Source: Epinephelus fuscoguttatus (lineage: Eukaryota > Chordata > Actinopteri > Perciformes > Serranidae). Taken from it: a stretch of 64,000 bases of DNA. Shown piece after piece: positions 10,691 to 47,403 of the stretch. Positions within the stretch are counted from its first letter, which is position 1; every line of letters starts with the position of its first letter. A program made the translations under genes and the position numbers. The stretch spans positions 21,440,537 to 21,504,536 of the forward strand of contig NC_064767.1 in assembly GCF_011397635.1 (NCBI RefSeq), written 5' to 3'. The notes under the pieces were generated by a model. The model saw nothing but the letters and a program-made list of their open reading frames with translations, was not told the DNA's origin and did not search any database.

Positions 10691-12439
10691 CTGTGCAAGT
10701 GGCACACGTAGAGACAGTAGTCAGGATTTCTCTTAAAAAACCATCTCAGGCCTTTGTCTTAGTGAGTCTAAACAAAAATGAAAAAGCTTTACTTTTTCCC
10801 TTCATGTGTTTCAGCTGTAGAACGATGCAGTTGTGACTGTTGCATTAATGTATTTGCACTTGTAAAAAGTAAATAGCCGAGGGTGTATTAGTGATAAGAT
10901 GTTTGGAAATTTGCATTTTACAAAGTGATTATTGTGTTATCTGGAAAGTTAGATTAGCATTTCATTTGAATACACTAATCCCATGTACATTTCTGTCACT
11001 TAAGTGTACACACAGTATGTCTATTGCCAGATGTACTTAAGCGAGAGACTGTGTAAATGTTTGCATGCACAAGGGGGAAAAAATGCAGATTTCATGTCAT
11101 GATATCAAATGGAGCACACTAAGACATGTATGCACACATAAACTTGCACAGACGTACACACAAGTCGGAATGTAGTCAGACGCACAGAGCACTGATGTGT
11201 GTTATTGCATGCATGCTCCATCAGTCACTGGACTACACAGGGAGCAACAGGGAGGTCCTGTGCTCTTTGTTGTTGCTGTGTCTAGTCCCTTGTTAGAGAA
11301 TTGATGACACTGTCTTTGGAAAACAAACAAGGCGGGAAGCTAAAAAGGTGGTCACTCACCACAGCTCTCTGACCCAGAGACGGAGAGGCCATGGCAACAT
11401 GTGAGCAACGCTGCAACGTCCCCCTTGGAATGTGCTGCAGTGTGAGTGTGTGTGCACACGCTCCTGTTTGTGTTTCAGTGATACCACAGCTGGAATGTGA
11501 CTGTCTTGTGCCTGAATGTGTGCCTTTGTGTGTTTTGGTGTCAGCGTCCTACAGCAACAATGATAACCTGCGTGCAAAATGAAAACACTGCAATAAAAGA
11601 ATCCTTGTTGGCACCTCTCTTTTTTTGTCATATTTGCATTTCGCTGCGAGATGCCAAAATAAATGTTCCACATATCAATGTCAAGGAAATGCAGAGACAG
11701 TGTCTGTGAATGTTTGGCTGACAAACTCATTGATCTGGATGTGACACACTCCCCCTGTGGGCACTGTCTTGCCAGAGGCTGCTGCTGTCACTCCTTGCTC
11801 TGACTCACACTTCACATCACAGCCCAGACCGTGGTCCTGGGGCCTCCCCGGTGCGTACACACCAAACCCTGCCTTGGGCCCCCGAGCCTTGTTCTGGGAG
11901 CTCAAATCCCATAATTGCAGGGCTGACAGTGATAGCTAACATACGAGACACCCTCACCTGGTCGGAAAGAATGAAAACATCTACTGTCAAAGTGAAGCGA
12001 GGAGATGAGTGGGGGTGGCACCAGATATGGGGAAAGTGAGTAACATCTGGGACTGAACCGGAGGGGAAATAGTAACTCAGTGTTCTGTGATAACAGGTAT
12101 TAGGATTATTGTACCACTTTTGTAAAGCGCACGCTTAATAAGGCGTAACTAATGCTTTATTGTTGTTTAATAAATCATTTATTCATGGTTTATAAATCAG
12201 AAATAAGCCATTATTAAGGAAATCTTTCGGCTTCCTGCTGATCATTAGAAAGTCTTAACAGGCTTTGAATTCATTAATCTAAATATGAGGCCTTAAGTGG
12301 TATTAAAATATCTTAAATGAATCATTAAAAGTCTAACAGATGCTAAGACATAGGAAGAAGGATTTTTAGGAATCTTTTCTTGCATTGTAAAACCTCAAAA
12401 TGATTGGAAACATCTCTGTTTTTTGATCATTTATATTTT
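10691..12439. other. Intergenic DNA, no gene seen
   Basis: No exons recognised. AT-rich, partly palindromic sequence at 12120-12215 (TAATAAATCATTTATT-like) resembles dispersed-repeat DNA but was not assigned. Confidence 0.45.
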
Positions 12440-12945
12440 TTTTTATTTTATTTTGGCTGGGATGTTCAGAGCAGAAGATCCGCTGTCTGCTAGCTAGCTA
12501 TCACTGTACCCTGGGCGACACGGGGAAGTACATATTCAATGACAATCAGCTATTTGACTAAGATTTCATGGCATGGCTGAAACCAGCAGAAGGCATTGCA
12601 TATGCGGCTCTGTGTATTTCATGCAAAAAGTTTTTCAAACTCAGCGTGATGAGGATCAAGGCAGTGGAATACCCGCCAAAAAATGCCAGATATTTCCCAG
12701 TTCTGTTCTTCCCTCGTCTTCTCTGCCATGCCTGGATAAGTAAAAAGTCGTGTTTTATGTTACAATAAATTTGTAAAACAATTGTCCCTAACCCTATGTA
12801 ACAGGTGTTTTGTTTTTGTTTTCAATACTGGTAATTGTAAAATTTATCTTAAATTAAATTACAAGTGGCATTTAAAAAGTTTTTAAAAGTCTTAAATCTA
12901 ACTTGACTCGAGATGTAGGAAACCTGGTTACCACATGTGAAAATA
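12440..12945 (+). mobile_element. Relic of a hAT-like element with BED-type finger
   Basis: From 12514 the frame reads GDTGKYIFND, then after one stop codon a segment FMAWLKPAEG followed by ALCISCKKFF. This is the pattern of the N-terminal region of fish hAT-type ORFs (GKYxFNxxW...W[L]xPVxGDxxKAxCxxCxKxF). The Cys-x2-Cys pair is present, but the His pair expected downstream is not recognisable. With the stop codon this marks a dead copy. The flanks (12240-12340, 12880-12945) have the repeated GTCTTAAA-type AT-rich sequence often seen around this family. Assigned by pattern memory. Confidence 0.45.
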
Positions 12946-14600
12946 CATCCGTCCAGTGTATATCCTCTAAAAGCATCACTTGTTTTGTATTTTAGCTTTC
13001 TCTTAAATTCATTAATAACACCACTAGTTTTCTGTACCAAAGCTTCAGAGCATCAGGATCAAGATCAGTTTATTAACAACTTAACATCCACAACTTAAAA
13101 AGCTGTCCTTATAAATAATGTATTACTGAGCTATAAAGCCTCAATTAATGATTAATTTACTATCAATGAATCCCACAATTGCTGAGTTTTAAGAAGTATT
13201 AATTTTATGGGAGCCATGGAACAAAATGTAAACACAACATCAGTATATTATCACCTTGTAGCACTATAAACAGTTGCCTATTTACACATCCAGCAAGCAC
13301 ACAACAAGATAAGCACTCATTTGAAGATGTATTATCCGCTAACGTGACGACTGCAAATCCAATATTTACACTCTTTTTTGCTCTGCGGGTCTCCACCAAC
13401 TAACGAGAAACAAATATCTGCCTCTATAGCTCCCATGCTCCTCTGTGGTTATTATAGTCACTACTGTAACGTTGACATCTGTTTGGTGCTGGAGAGGTAA
13501 TGACAGCGTTATGATTGGACCAAGATGGTAAAGGAGGGGGCCATGTAAAACCAAAACAATGAGCTAAAAGATGCCAAAACTCTCGTTCAGATGAGAATAA
13601 TTCTCAGTGTGTTTATCACAATGAGTGACAAATAGTCTTTTGTCCTTTAGCTACACTAATTTGGTTGGATCATCAAACAGCTTATTTACTAACAGTATAA
13701 GAGCAAGCACAAACTCATTAGTGTCATGAGCAAGATGTACTTTAAGTGTCAACAGTAAAAGTAGTTGTTTGCCTCTAGAGAGATATTATCACTGTAAACA
13801 TAATTTTAATATTGTAGCTGGTGGAAGTGAATCTGATTTTAACTACTTTATATTCTGCTCAGTATTTTAATCTATAAGCATGCACCAGTGTTTATTTTAT
13901 TATAACATCCCTTGTTTTAGGAGGCGGTACTGTCCTAATGTGTTCCACCAGCACTGACTTTAACTATACAAACTAGGTCAAACAATGCAGCAGCACCTTC
14001 TTTACCAGACAGAAAGCATTGAAAGCCAGCACTGAGGCCTCAAAACGGGCTGAGTCCTGCCTCCAGTACAGCCAAAAAGCTTTCCAACAGAGTCAGGTCC
14101 TGGTAGGGGCGAGCAGGCTGGAGTGGCCCTCATTTATCAACCTCTTCAGCTCCTGCAGACAGCTGTGGGGAGAGCACAGAGGAGCTGGCGTGTTTACACC
14201 ACAGCTCAGCCGAGGCCCTCAGGACAGAACAGATGAAGATGCTTGCACACACTCATTTACACATCCTTACATGCACTTACTCAAACAGTGTCGGGCCCAA
14301 GTATAATAGCTGTCTGTTCGGCTGGGGTTCACATTGACATTTATGATAGGATGTGCGGCCTCGCCCTCTGACACAGAGCTGGCGCTGTGTTGCAGATATT
14401 TTGTGTGTGAGTCATTTGATCAAGATATATTTTACCTTTCATACAGAGGGCATTGCTGTGCAGAATAAACTCATGCTATCAGTAGCTGTGGTCAGGGGCT
14501 GCTGGCCTGGGAAGCTCCTGATACTGTCTTTAACGAGGCTGTGGCACCACCTTGTGGTGAAGTGTGTTATTGCAGTGAAATCCTGATCCACCCCCTTTCA
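12946..14600. other. Intergenic DNA upstream of got1
   Basis: No gene recognised. AT-rich up to about 13920, then mixed composition towards the got1 promoter. Confidence 0.5.
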
Positions 14601-14649
14601 CCGCCACACATTTGTTGTGACATTTGTCAGTCACGCTACAGAGGCTCTC

Positions 14650-22151
<7,502 letters not shown>

Positions 22152-22446
22152 AAGACTACACCACCCACAGCTCTCAGTACTTCCTCCTGCCCGGCCCTGA
22201 GGCACCAGATTTCAGAGAAAGTGTTTGTTTCCAGCTGATTTTGTGGCACAAACAAACACTTATTTGCACAAATATGCAAACAGCCCTCAGCTAACTTATC
22301 CCCCTCCTTTCAGTGTTCGTGATAAGCTGGACCTGTTTCTGTCTGAACGCACAAATGGCAATTATTCCTTTAAGTAATTATGTTTTTAATTTGTCCTTCT
22401 ATTTTCTTCATGATGGTCTCTCACTTATAGTGTGTACTTAGTGTGA

Positions 22447-22468
22447 TTTTTTTTTTTTTTTTTTTTTT
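22447..22468. repeat. (T)22 run in got1 3' UTR
   Basis: Uninterrupted T run about 300 bp after the stop codon. Confidence 0.9.
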
Positions 22469-23172
22469 ACAGTAGTGTTCTGTAAGTGTGTGTCTCAACT
22501 GTGTCACGATTACCTCAGCAGTGCTGACTCAACTGTCTAAAAAATGTTTGTCATACTGTTAAGATTCATCCATTCCAAGTGTTACATAACAACACATTTT
22601 GAATTTTATTTGACCTGTATTAATTAGCATTAATGATTAACAGCACTGACTAAACTGACTTAATGTAGCTTTGATTAGACGAAGCAATAATAGTAAATAT
22701 TGTAAGCGTTTACCACGTCTATCACGAATGAAGTAGCAGTATTATGGTAACTGCTGGATGTAATGTGAACAAAAGAGTTCTCAGGAAGATATTTTTTAAC
22801 TTGAGTTATGTAATTTATTAATACTACTGTCTTCTGCCCAGAGCGGTGACACTAATTACCTCACTTTTAATCAGTATTTATGGAGAGTTTTAACTCGGTG
22901 AGCACAAACAGCACCGAAATTTCCTCGCAGTCGTCCAGGTGACTCCGGAGTAATCTCTGTTTTTGGCTCACAGCTGAGTTTTGTGATGTCAGGCACCTGT
23001 AAAGTGAATGTTGAGTTTGCACAGCGTCTGTCTGTCCGTAACACTGGTGCACTATTACGTAAGACCCTAAGGTCTGTGGCCCAAACACTGTTTGCTATCG
23101 TATCACAGTGCACAGTACACCAATACAGCAGTCTTACTGTCCTCAGACCTTCTAATAAGATGAATGAACTCT

Positions 23173-23178
23173 AATAAA
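23173..23178 (+). terminator. Candidate got1 polyadenylation signal
   Basis: AATAAA about 1.02 kb past the got1 stop, followed by GT-rich sequence (TATGTTTGTAATGTCGTC). It would give a 3' UTR of about 1.05 kb. Confidence 0.5.
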
Positions 23179-24607
23179 GAACTATAAATAGTATGTTTGT
23201 AATGTCGTCACCTATGTTGGAATCTGTACACATACTTTAAAGTGAGTGATCATGCTGTGTGCACATTTTAAAGCAGTTTAAATTTAAATCTATAAACGGT
23301 GGAAACAAGACAAAGCAGACAAGAATAATAGTTAAGTCAATTTATTAATAATTTAACCATCCCTTGTGTAGAACATATGGTCTGTCTCTTGATATCTTTG
23401 GGTAGCTTATATAATCATTTGAATAATACATTACAAAACTTTGCCTTTTTTTTATCCTAAACAATATATCAATCCTCACAAATATAGAAATCAGTGTTGA
23501 CTAGATGCAAAATCTCTCTTCACTCAAATCCTCTTACTGAGAGTCAGTTGCCAGATCAAAAGACTTCCCCTTGCATGCTCTGTGTACATAGAGGGGTCAA
23601 TGCGAATAGCTTAGCAGCGCAGTATCCTTTGTACTTTCATAGCCTTACCAGGCAGCATGAGTTATGTCACTGAGTGTCCCGAAACACCACCTGCATATGT
23701 GTGAGTGTGTGTTTGACGGGAGGCGGTGGCTTGACGTCAGTGTGCGTCATATTGCTTTCCTCTTTCATATCTTGCGCTCTGTTCTTGTTGAGCGGTGTAC
23801 CTGCCAAGATTTCACAATGCAGAGCAGCTCAGTCCAACCTGAGCCGCTGCGAACACATTTCAAAAAGGATCAAATCACTGTTTCATTATTGCGGATTATT
23901 TATAGAACAATGGCTTAATTTTTTCCTTCAGTAAGCAGCATTGAATGCCCCAGATATCCTCTGCGGTAGATACAGTGACCTTTGACCCTTTCTCAAGTCC
24001 CTTTGTGCTGTAGTAACAATAGTTAAAAAGAAAACTGCCTCGCTGCAGTATTTATTGCACTTTAACTAAACTTTTTCAAAACCTCAGGCTCATTCTAAAA
24101 CATACCCTTTCTTTAGATATCAGTAAGTGGCACACTGCGCCTGTGCGGGGAGGAGTTACTGCAAATCATCCTACTCATGCATCCCTTTACTTAAGCATGC
24201 ATATGGGAAAACACAGCTCTCTACAGGGGATGTTTCTACAGTAAAAGCAGCATAAACAAACATGCAAATAGCAACTACTCTGTCCTTGAGAATACTCAGA
24301 ATATCCACCTGGATCCAGCGACCCAAAGACCCCGAACCCATAGCTTATATTGAATTGGTGTATGCAGCTTCGGTGAGATGAACTTTACACAGAAAAGTGG
24401 CTTATATGGCTTCTAATGGTGTGGAGTTGATCGCCGCTACGTGTTCTAGGCTCATGTTTTTTAAAAAGGTGACAACATCGAGAGAAAAGGTGGATAGAAA
24501 GACTAAAATTGTGTCCATACAGGTACATATGCAGTGTGAGGGAAATGTTTTAATGGGAAGACATACTAGACAGATTCAGTGTGGGAAGGGGGAAGGATGC
24601 ATGTACT

Positions 24608-24655
<48 letters not shown>

Positions 24656-25521
24656 TAGCCATTTACAACATGCAAGATGACTTATATTGCTATCATCAAA
24701 TTACTTTAGGTAACTCTGACACTTTAATATAAAAATCAGATAAGAAATTGTTTTTCAAGCACAGGCAAAATTGCATGCGCCCCTCTAAGCTTTCCGAGAG
24801 GTCAGTGTTTACAGTAAGTAGTCATTCAAGCTGGAAATTAATTTATGGCTTTCTTTTATAATTGTGTTCTTTTAATCTGGCGTAAAAATTGTGCTCTTGT
24901 TGGCTTGATGGCTAGTGTGTCTGTTGGCAGTAGGTGGCACCTTTATGGCAACATTAGGACAATTCCCTGTGCAAACATTTTCAGTATTTGGGAACTGCCG
25001 TATAATAACTAAATAATAAAAATTGTTTTATTCGTTGTTTGATCAAGTAAAATCTGGCTCAGATATTATTTAAGGACAGTGTAGGGCTCCGTATTGAGAG
25101 ATCTTGTAGAGTCCGGATGGCTTAAATGAGATGATTGAATGTATAAAGCTACTATTAGAAGGCTTATATGACAAGATTTGCCCCGTTAATGACAAAACAC
25201 GTGAAGAGAACTTCCGTACAGTCCAGTGTAAGGCTGGATAAATCCAATACTATGTTGTTTAGATTTGTCCAATCAAGTTTTTTGTCTGATCTGTCCCACT
25301 TATAATCAGCAATCACTTTAAGGGTGTGAAGTCAGGCAGAGGTGGGACAGCATGTGCCAGTGGGGACCTGAGTATTACTGGTGGCTACATCACGTAAGAT
25401 GGCTCAGTCTCCTGTGAGAGTTGTGTCGGAGCATGGAGGGAGTCTACGAGGGGGTGGTTGTTTAGTAAGGAGAACCAGTGAGTGATGCAGAGGAGGAAGC
25501 TTCATCCTCGGTGTCACTGTG
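23179..25521. other. Convergent spacer / 3' UTR zone between got1 and cnnm1
   Basis: Holds the presumed cnnm1 3' UTR on the minus strand, with AATAAA candidates on that strand at 25032-25027 and around 24050 and 23345, and a (TG)n microsatellite. No further gene recognised. Confidence 0.5.
24610..24654. repeat. (TG)n microsatellite
   Basis: Pure TG run of about 22 units. Confidence 0.95.
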
Positions 25522-42928
<17,407 letters not shown>

Positions 42929-45900
42929 GGGAGGACTGGGTCACGTGGTGTGCTGTTGGGATGGATGGAGCATCTGGGTGGCCATATCCATGAAGAAGAG
43001 GATGGGTACCTTACAGAGGGAGAGAGAGAGGGAGGAAGAGGAGAGGGGCACCAGAGTCCTTAAATATACATGACAAACCGTGACGTAAGCCTGTCATATT
43101 TGCTTTCTGCCACTTTCTAAAAATAGAAGGCAGGAAATGCCCAGCCATGGACGACTAATGTGACACACACGGGATCAAACATGACCCTCACCATAGAAAC
43201 CATTTATTAGGCAATAAATAAACAAATAAATAAATGCTGAGGAAAAAAAATACACATAAAACATAATTTAGCGCCTGACCACAAACGTAATTTAGATCAT
43301 ATATAAGGAACAACATGTTTTATCTGTGAGGCAGCATCTGTGGAAGAGTCACAAATATTTTTAGATAAATACTTTGCTGCCTTGACTTGTCCACTAGATG
43401 GCAGCATTATCACCTGTTTCACTGCAGCCCAGTTTGACAAGCACTGTTCACTAAACCTAGTAGACTTCAGGCTCTATACACGCGGCAGCTTAATGTGTGG
43501 ATTTATTTATTTATCATAAAATTATAGTTTTATTTTTAACAGTCATGCCCCTTAACAAATACAATAATTGTTACAATCTCTTAACACATTTTAGAGGAAT
43601 GCATTTTGATCCAACAGCTTTGAAATGGGCTGTCACATAAACTTTTATACCCCATTGAATCATATTATAGGCTACACACAGACCGACCTGTTAGTAAGGC
43701 CACTGTATATGAAGTAGAAATGTTAATATTAACAATATGAAATATGAATTCATATCCAGAAAAATAAGTCATCATTATCCCCATCACCAGGCTGTTTACC
43801 GCACACTGATCAGCTGCTCTCCTCCAACCTCCAACAGCCCGATGGTCACAGCCTGTCGGGTTTACGAGGTCGGAAACTGAAGGTGAGAACAGAGTCGTGC
43901 CAAGTCTTAAACACTTCCACGCTCTCTCTGCTCTCCATCAGCCACACATCCACCAGAACATTTGGAGGAAAAGACTTTCCACACAAGAAATAAACAATCC
44001 CTCGGCTTGCCAGCAGCTCTCATCGGAAGGCAAAAAATATAACCTAAAGGAAAACTATCATGTAATTTAAATGTCTATATAACCTTCGGACTAAATAGTA
44101 CATTTATTTGCCTGTCAAAAATGTTTAAAAATCTCCGTGTAAAAACGCACATGAATTTATTCTTTCATAATAAATAAATAATAAATAGATAGAAGCTGCA
44201 TTTTCCTCGTTTTTTACATTATTTATGTCGTAATATGAACTTTTCTCGATATCACATATCCATAATGATAGATTAATAACAGAATCACGCAGGCCCAGGC
44301 AAACTGAAACAAAGACAATGGCTAATTTTGGACACACATCTCACATAGTGCTCAACAGGATATGCCTGTGCGTTTGGCTAAACTTATTATAATCGCATTA
44401 TAAACTTATAAGAACATGTCATTTTCCTTTGCTGTCAGGCGATCAATAATTGGGAGCTTGTGGATTTCCCACATTTTATAGTCTACTTTTATTACAGTGT
44501 TAAAATTCTGGAATATAATTACAAACAAATACGCGCGGGTGTCCTCAATGTATAATCAATGCAAATTCCGGAATAAATATGAAATTAAATCAATACTGAC
44601 AGCAATAATGTGTACCCAAACAAAATGTTTTGAAGGTCACAGTCAACATAAGATAATGTTTCCCCATAAACTGAGTCATTTTCGTATTTGTGCTCAAAGT
44701 CAGCCTTCAAAACTTATAATTTAAGGGATATAATGTTGCTTGTTTTTCGGAGAACCACCGGTGTCTGATTTTGTTTTCACACGAATAAGGAGATTTTCGT
44801 TTGATTAATTATTTTAATTCATAACTGGCTGCAGAAATAAACTGTTGCCTGAACCGATGGAGTAAAGTTACACGTTTCAAACTATACCCCCAATATATTT
44901 GTATCTTTCCTTTGTGTATTCAGTAAATTATATGAGCCAGCAAAGTGCGTGCAGAGCCATGGTGCTGCTTTTTAGTTTTAATCTCAGCCTCTTAAAACAA
45001 AACCAAAAGTTAGGCTAAAAACTTTTCACTTTTTATCCAACTCTCGATCATTAAGAGAGGCCATCCTACAGCCGGTGCAACATCCACAGCAAAAACAATA
45101 TAAAGACTATTATAGCTCCAACAGTCAAAAGAAAACCACGCCATACTCGCAGGCCCACGTGTAATTTCCTTTTTTTAAAAAAAATATTCTAAAATATTGA
45201 TGTTTCGTTATCTTTTAATTTTCTTTTACTATCAGTGACACGCCAGATGTGTCAGAGCGCAGTGTCACATTTAAGAGCTAATTCAAGCAATGCATAAATA
45301 TATTAGTTAGGAACAATAGAAACCTTTCTATTGATAATAAAACTTATTGAAACCACATGTTGACTGTGACGTCCAGCTAAGCGACAACATGACGCAAAAG
45401 ATCATCTGATATTTGTATATCATGGGACAGATAAAGAAGGAAACATAATGAGTCTCAGATTCTGTTCATGCCGGATCCATCTTTGTGCCACAGCTGTATT
45501 TGTAAAGTGGATCTGGCACTCAGAAGTGACTCACTTGCTTTTTCACGTCTAGTTTAAGAATTAACACAAGAGAAAAACACCCTGCTGGAATCTTTTAATG
45601 GGAACGTTCGTGCGTAAAACATGAAACGTTAACACCTTGGATAATTTTACGGTTTATAGTATTCGTGAGTAGGTGTTATAGGCCGGGATGAAAAGATTAA
45701 ATCGGGCCTTTACTCGGTACATTTTCTTCTCATGTAGTTTGCTGCTCATCTGTTAGACAGCAGTGACCTCAGACGACCACTTTTTGCTACACTGACCGCC
45801 GGAGGAGACTTTGGAACGCTGCGCCCTGGAGAAATCACAATAGGCTGCACTTTGTTTGGTGTGTTTTCTTGCTCACCAGTGCACCAGAAACATCTGGATC

Positions 45901-47116
45901 GGTCATATAAAGAGTTTATAGGTGAGTTCCATGTGTAGAAACTTAAATCCCAAATTGGTTCTGAATGTATTTGAGAGGGGGCCAAACTGTCCCTGTTGCA
46001 ATCTCCAAATGTCTTAAAATGTGCAGCCAATCAGTTGTTTGTCAAAACAATTTAGGCATGAGATATCCTGTTGACAAGATTGCATCTTTTCTCTTTTTGA
46101 AGCACGTCTCCTTTTGTTCTCTTGAACTTGGTAGCCCAGAGGCTCCTGTAGGCGCAACATCGGGTTTGTGTTGGAACATGAACTTACAGTGTGTCTGCAC
46201 ATTGTAAATATGATGCGATCTTTCGTCAGTAGTCGCTTTTAAGTATGATGTGCATTTGAGTTTAGGCCATTATAGTGAATGTATGATGGGAAAATCTGAC
46301 CTTCAGCGAGTGTAACATCAGCCACATCCCTGGATAGGCCTTTACGCAGCCTTTAAATTGCATGAACATGTTCTGTAGTTACTTTTTTCATATCAGTATT
46401 GTATAAATTTGACTCTCAATCATGATTTCCTTCATATGAATAATTATCTTTCCATGAATTATAGACAGTTATCTTCACAATAGCCAAAGTTGGTGCGTCA
46501 GCCAACGCGGCTTACTCATTCTTCCAGCCAGAAAGTCTTCATCATTAACATCATAATGACCTAATAACATGTACACGTGCACAGCTGCTTGTTAATGCTA
46601 AGCACTATTCTGGTTTTACTAAGCCTAATTGCAGAATTAACTTTGGTTGCCAACAAAATTATATTTCGATTATTGGATTTCACACATGATTTAAGAGAAA
46701 TATTGGTGTTAACTTCATCGGAACAACACTCCTGTCTCTTCAGTATTTAGAAGACAATGCGTCCCCACCTCTTAATCCTATAGAGAACTAATTAGGAGCA
46801 GTTTGTACCCATGTACCTCAGAGAACCTTAGAGGGGCGGTGCTGCCCCCTCTCCTCCTCCCAGCTTCTGGCTCTCGCAACCGGGAAGGCAGTCTCGGGGC
46901 GTGCGCTCTTGTGAGCAGCTCCCAAAAATACTCAGAGGGGCGGGGGGCAGAGGGGGTGAGACAACTAGACAGGAAGACAGATCCAGATCGATGAGACCGA
47001 GGTAAAGAACCACCATCGAACTTCGCCGCAGCAAAGTTTGTCAAGTTGTTTATTTCTTCTTCTCACCTTCAAGCCTCATTACGCGCGCCGATCCCCCTGC
47101 TCTCCAAACCAAAAAG
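42929..47116. other. Divergent spacer between cnnm1 and hpse2
   Basis: 4.2 kb separating two divergent start codons. It contains the cnnm1 5' UTR/promoter side (GA-rich stretch 43018-43050) and the hpse2 promoter side. The middle is AT-rich and shows no recognised repeat or gene. Confidence 0.6.
46833..46943 (+). promoter_or_regulatory. GC boxes upstream of hpse2
   Basis: GGGGCGG at 46833-46839 and 46937-46943, 170-285 bp upstream of the hpse2 ATG, within a locally GC-rich segment and without a TATA box. They fit Sp1-type promoter elements; function is inference. Confidence 0.35.
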
Positions 47117-47403
47117 ATGCCCAAATCCTCCCCGTGCGTATTCCCATGGTCCTCCCTGTGGCTGGCATCTTTGGTTACGTTGTTGGTGCAATCGGTGCTC
47201 TCTTCCTCCTACTCTTCTTCTTCTTCTTCCTCCTCCACATATCAGAGGTCTGCAGCCGGTGGGAAGCGGCCGGGCTTCATGGAGAGGACGCTGGTTCTCC
47301 TGGATGTCAACACACGCAGTCCGATCAGAGTCCTCAACGACAACTTCCTTTCCCTGCAGCTGGACCCCTCGATCATCAAAGACGGTTGGCTGGACTTTCT
47401 CAG
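47117..47403 (+). CDS. hpse2: hpse2 exon 1 (coding; signal peptide and poly-Ser)
   Basis: 95 codons plus two bases. ATG context AAAAAGATGCCC. A run of TCC/TCT/TCA codons (47186-47233) encodes about 12 serines after the signal peptide. Donor CTCAG|GTACCC, phase 2. Confidence 0.92.

Noticed and set aside
10438..10836. 132-aa plus-strand open frame
   Set aside because: Most of it lies in the right arm of the inverted dispersed repeat and it has no recognisable domain.
46803..47044. Small ORFs in the hpse2 upstream region
   Set aside because: They overlap the GC-rich presumed 5' UTR/promoter and have no similarity or splice logic.
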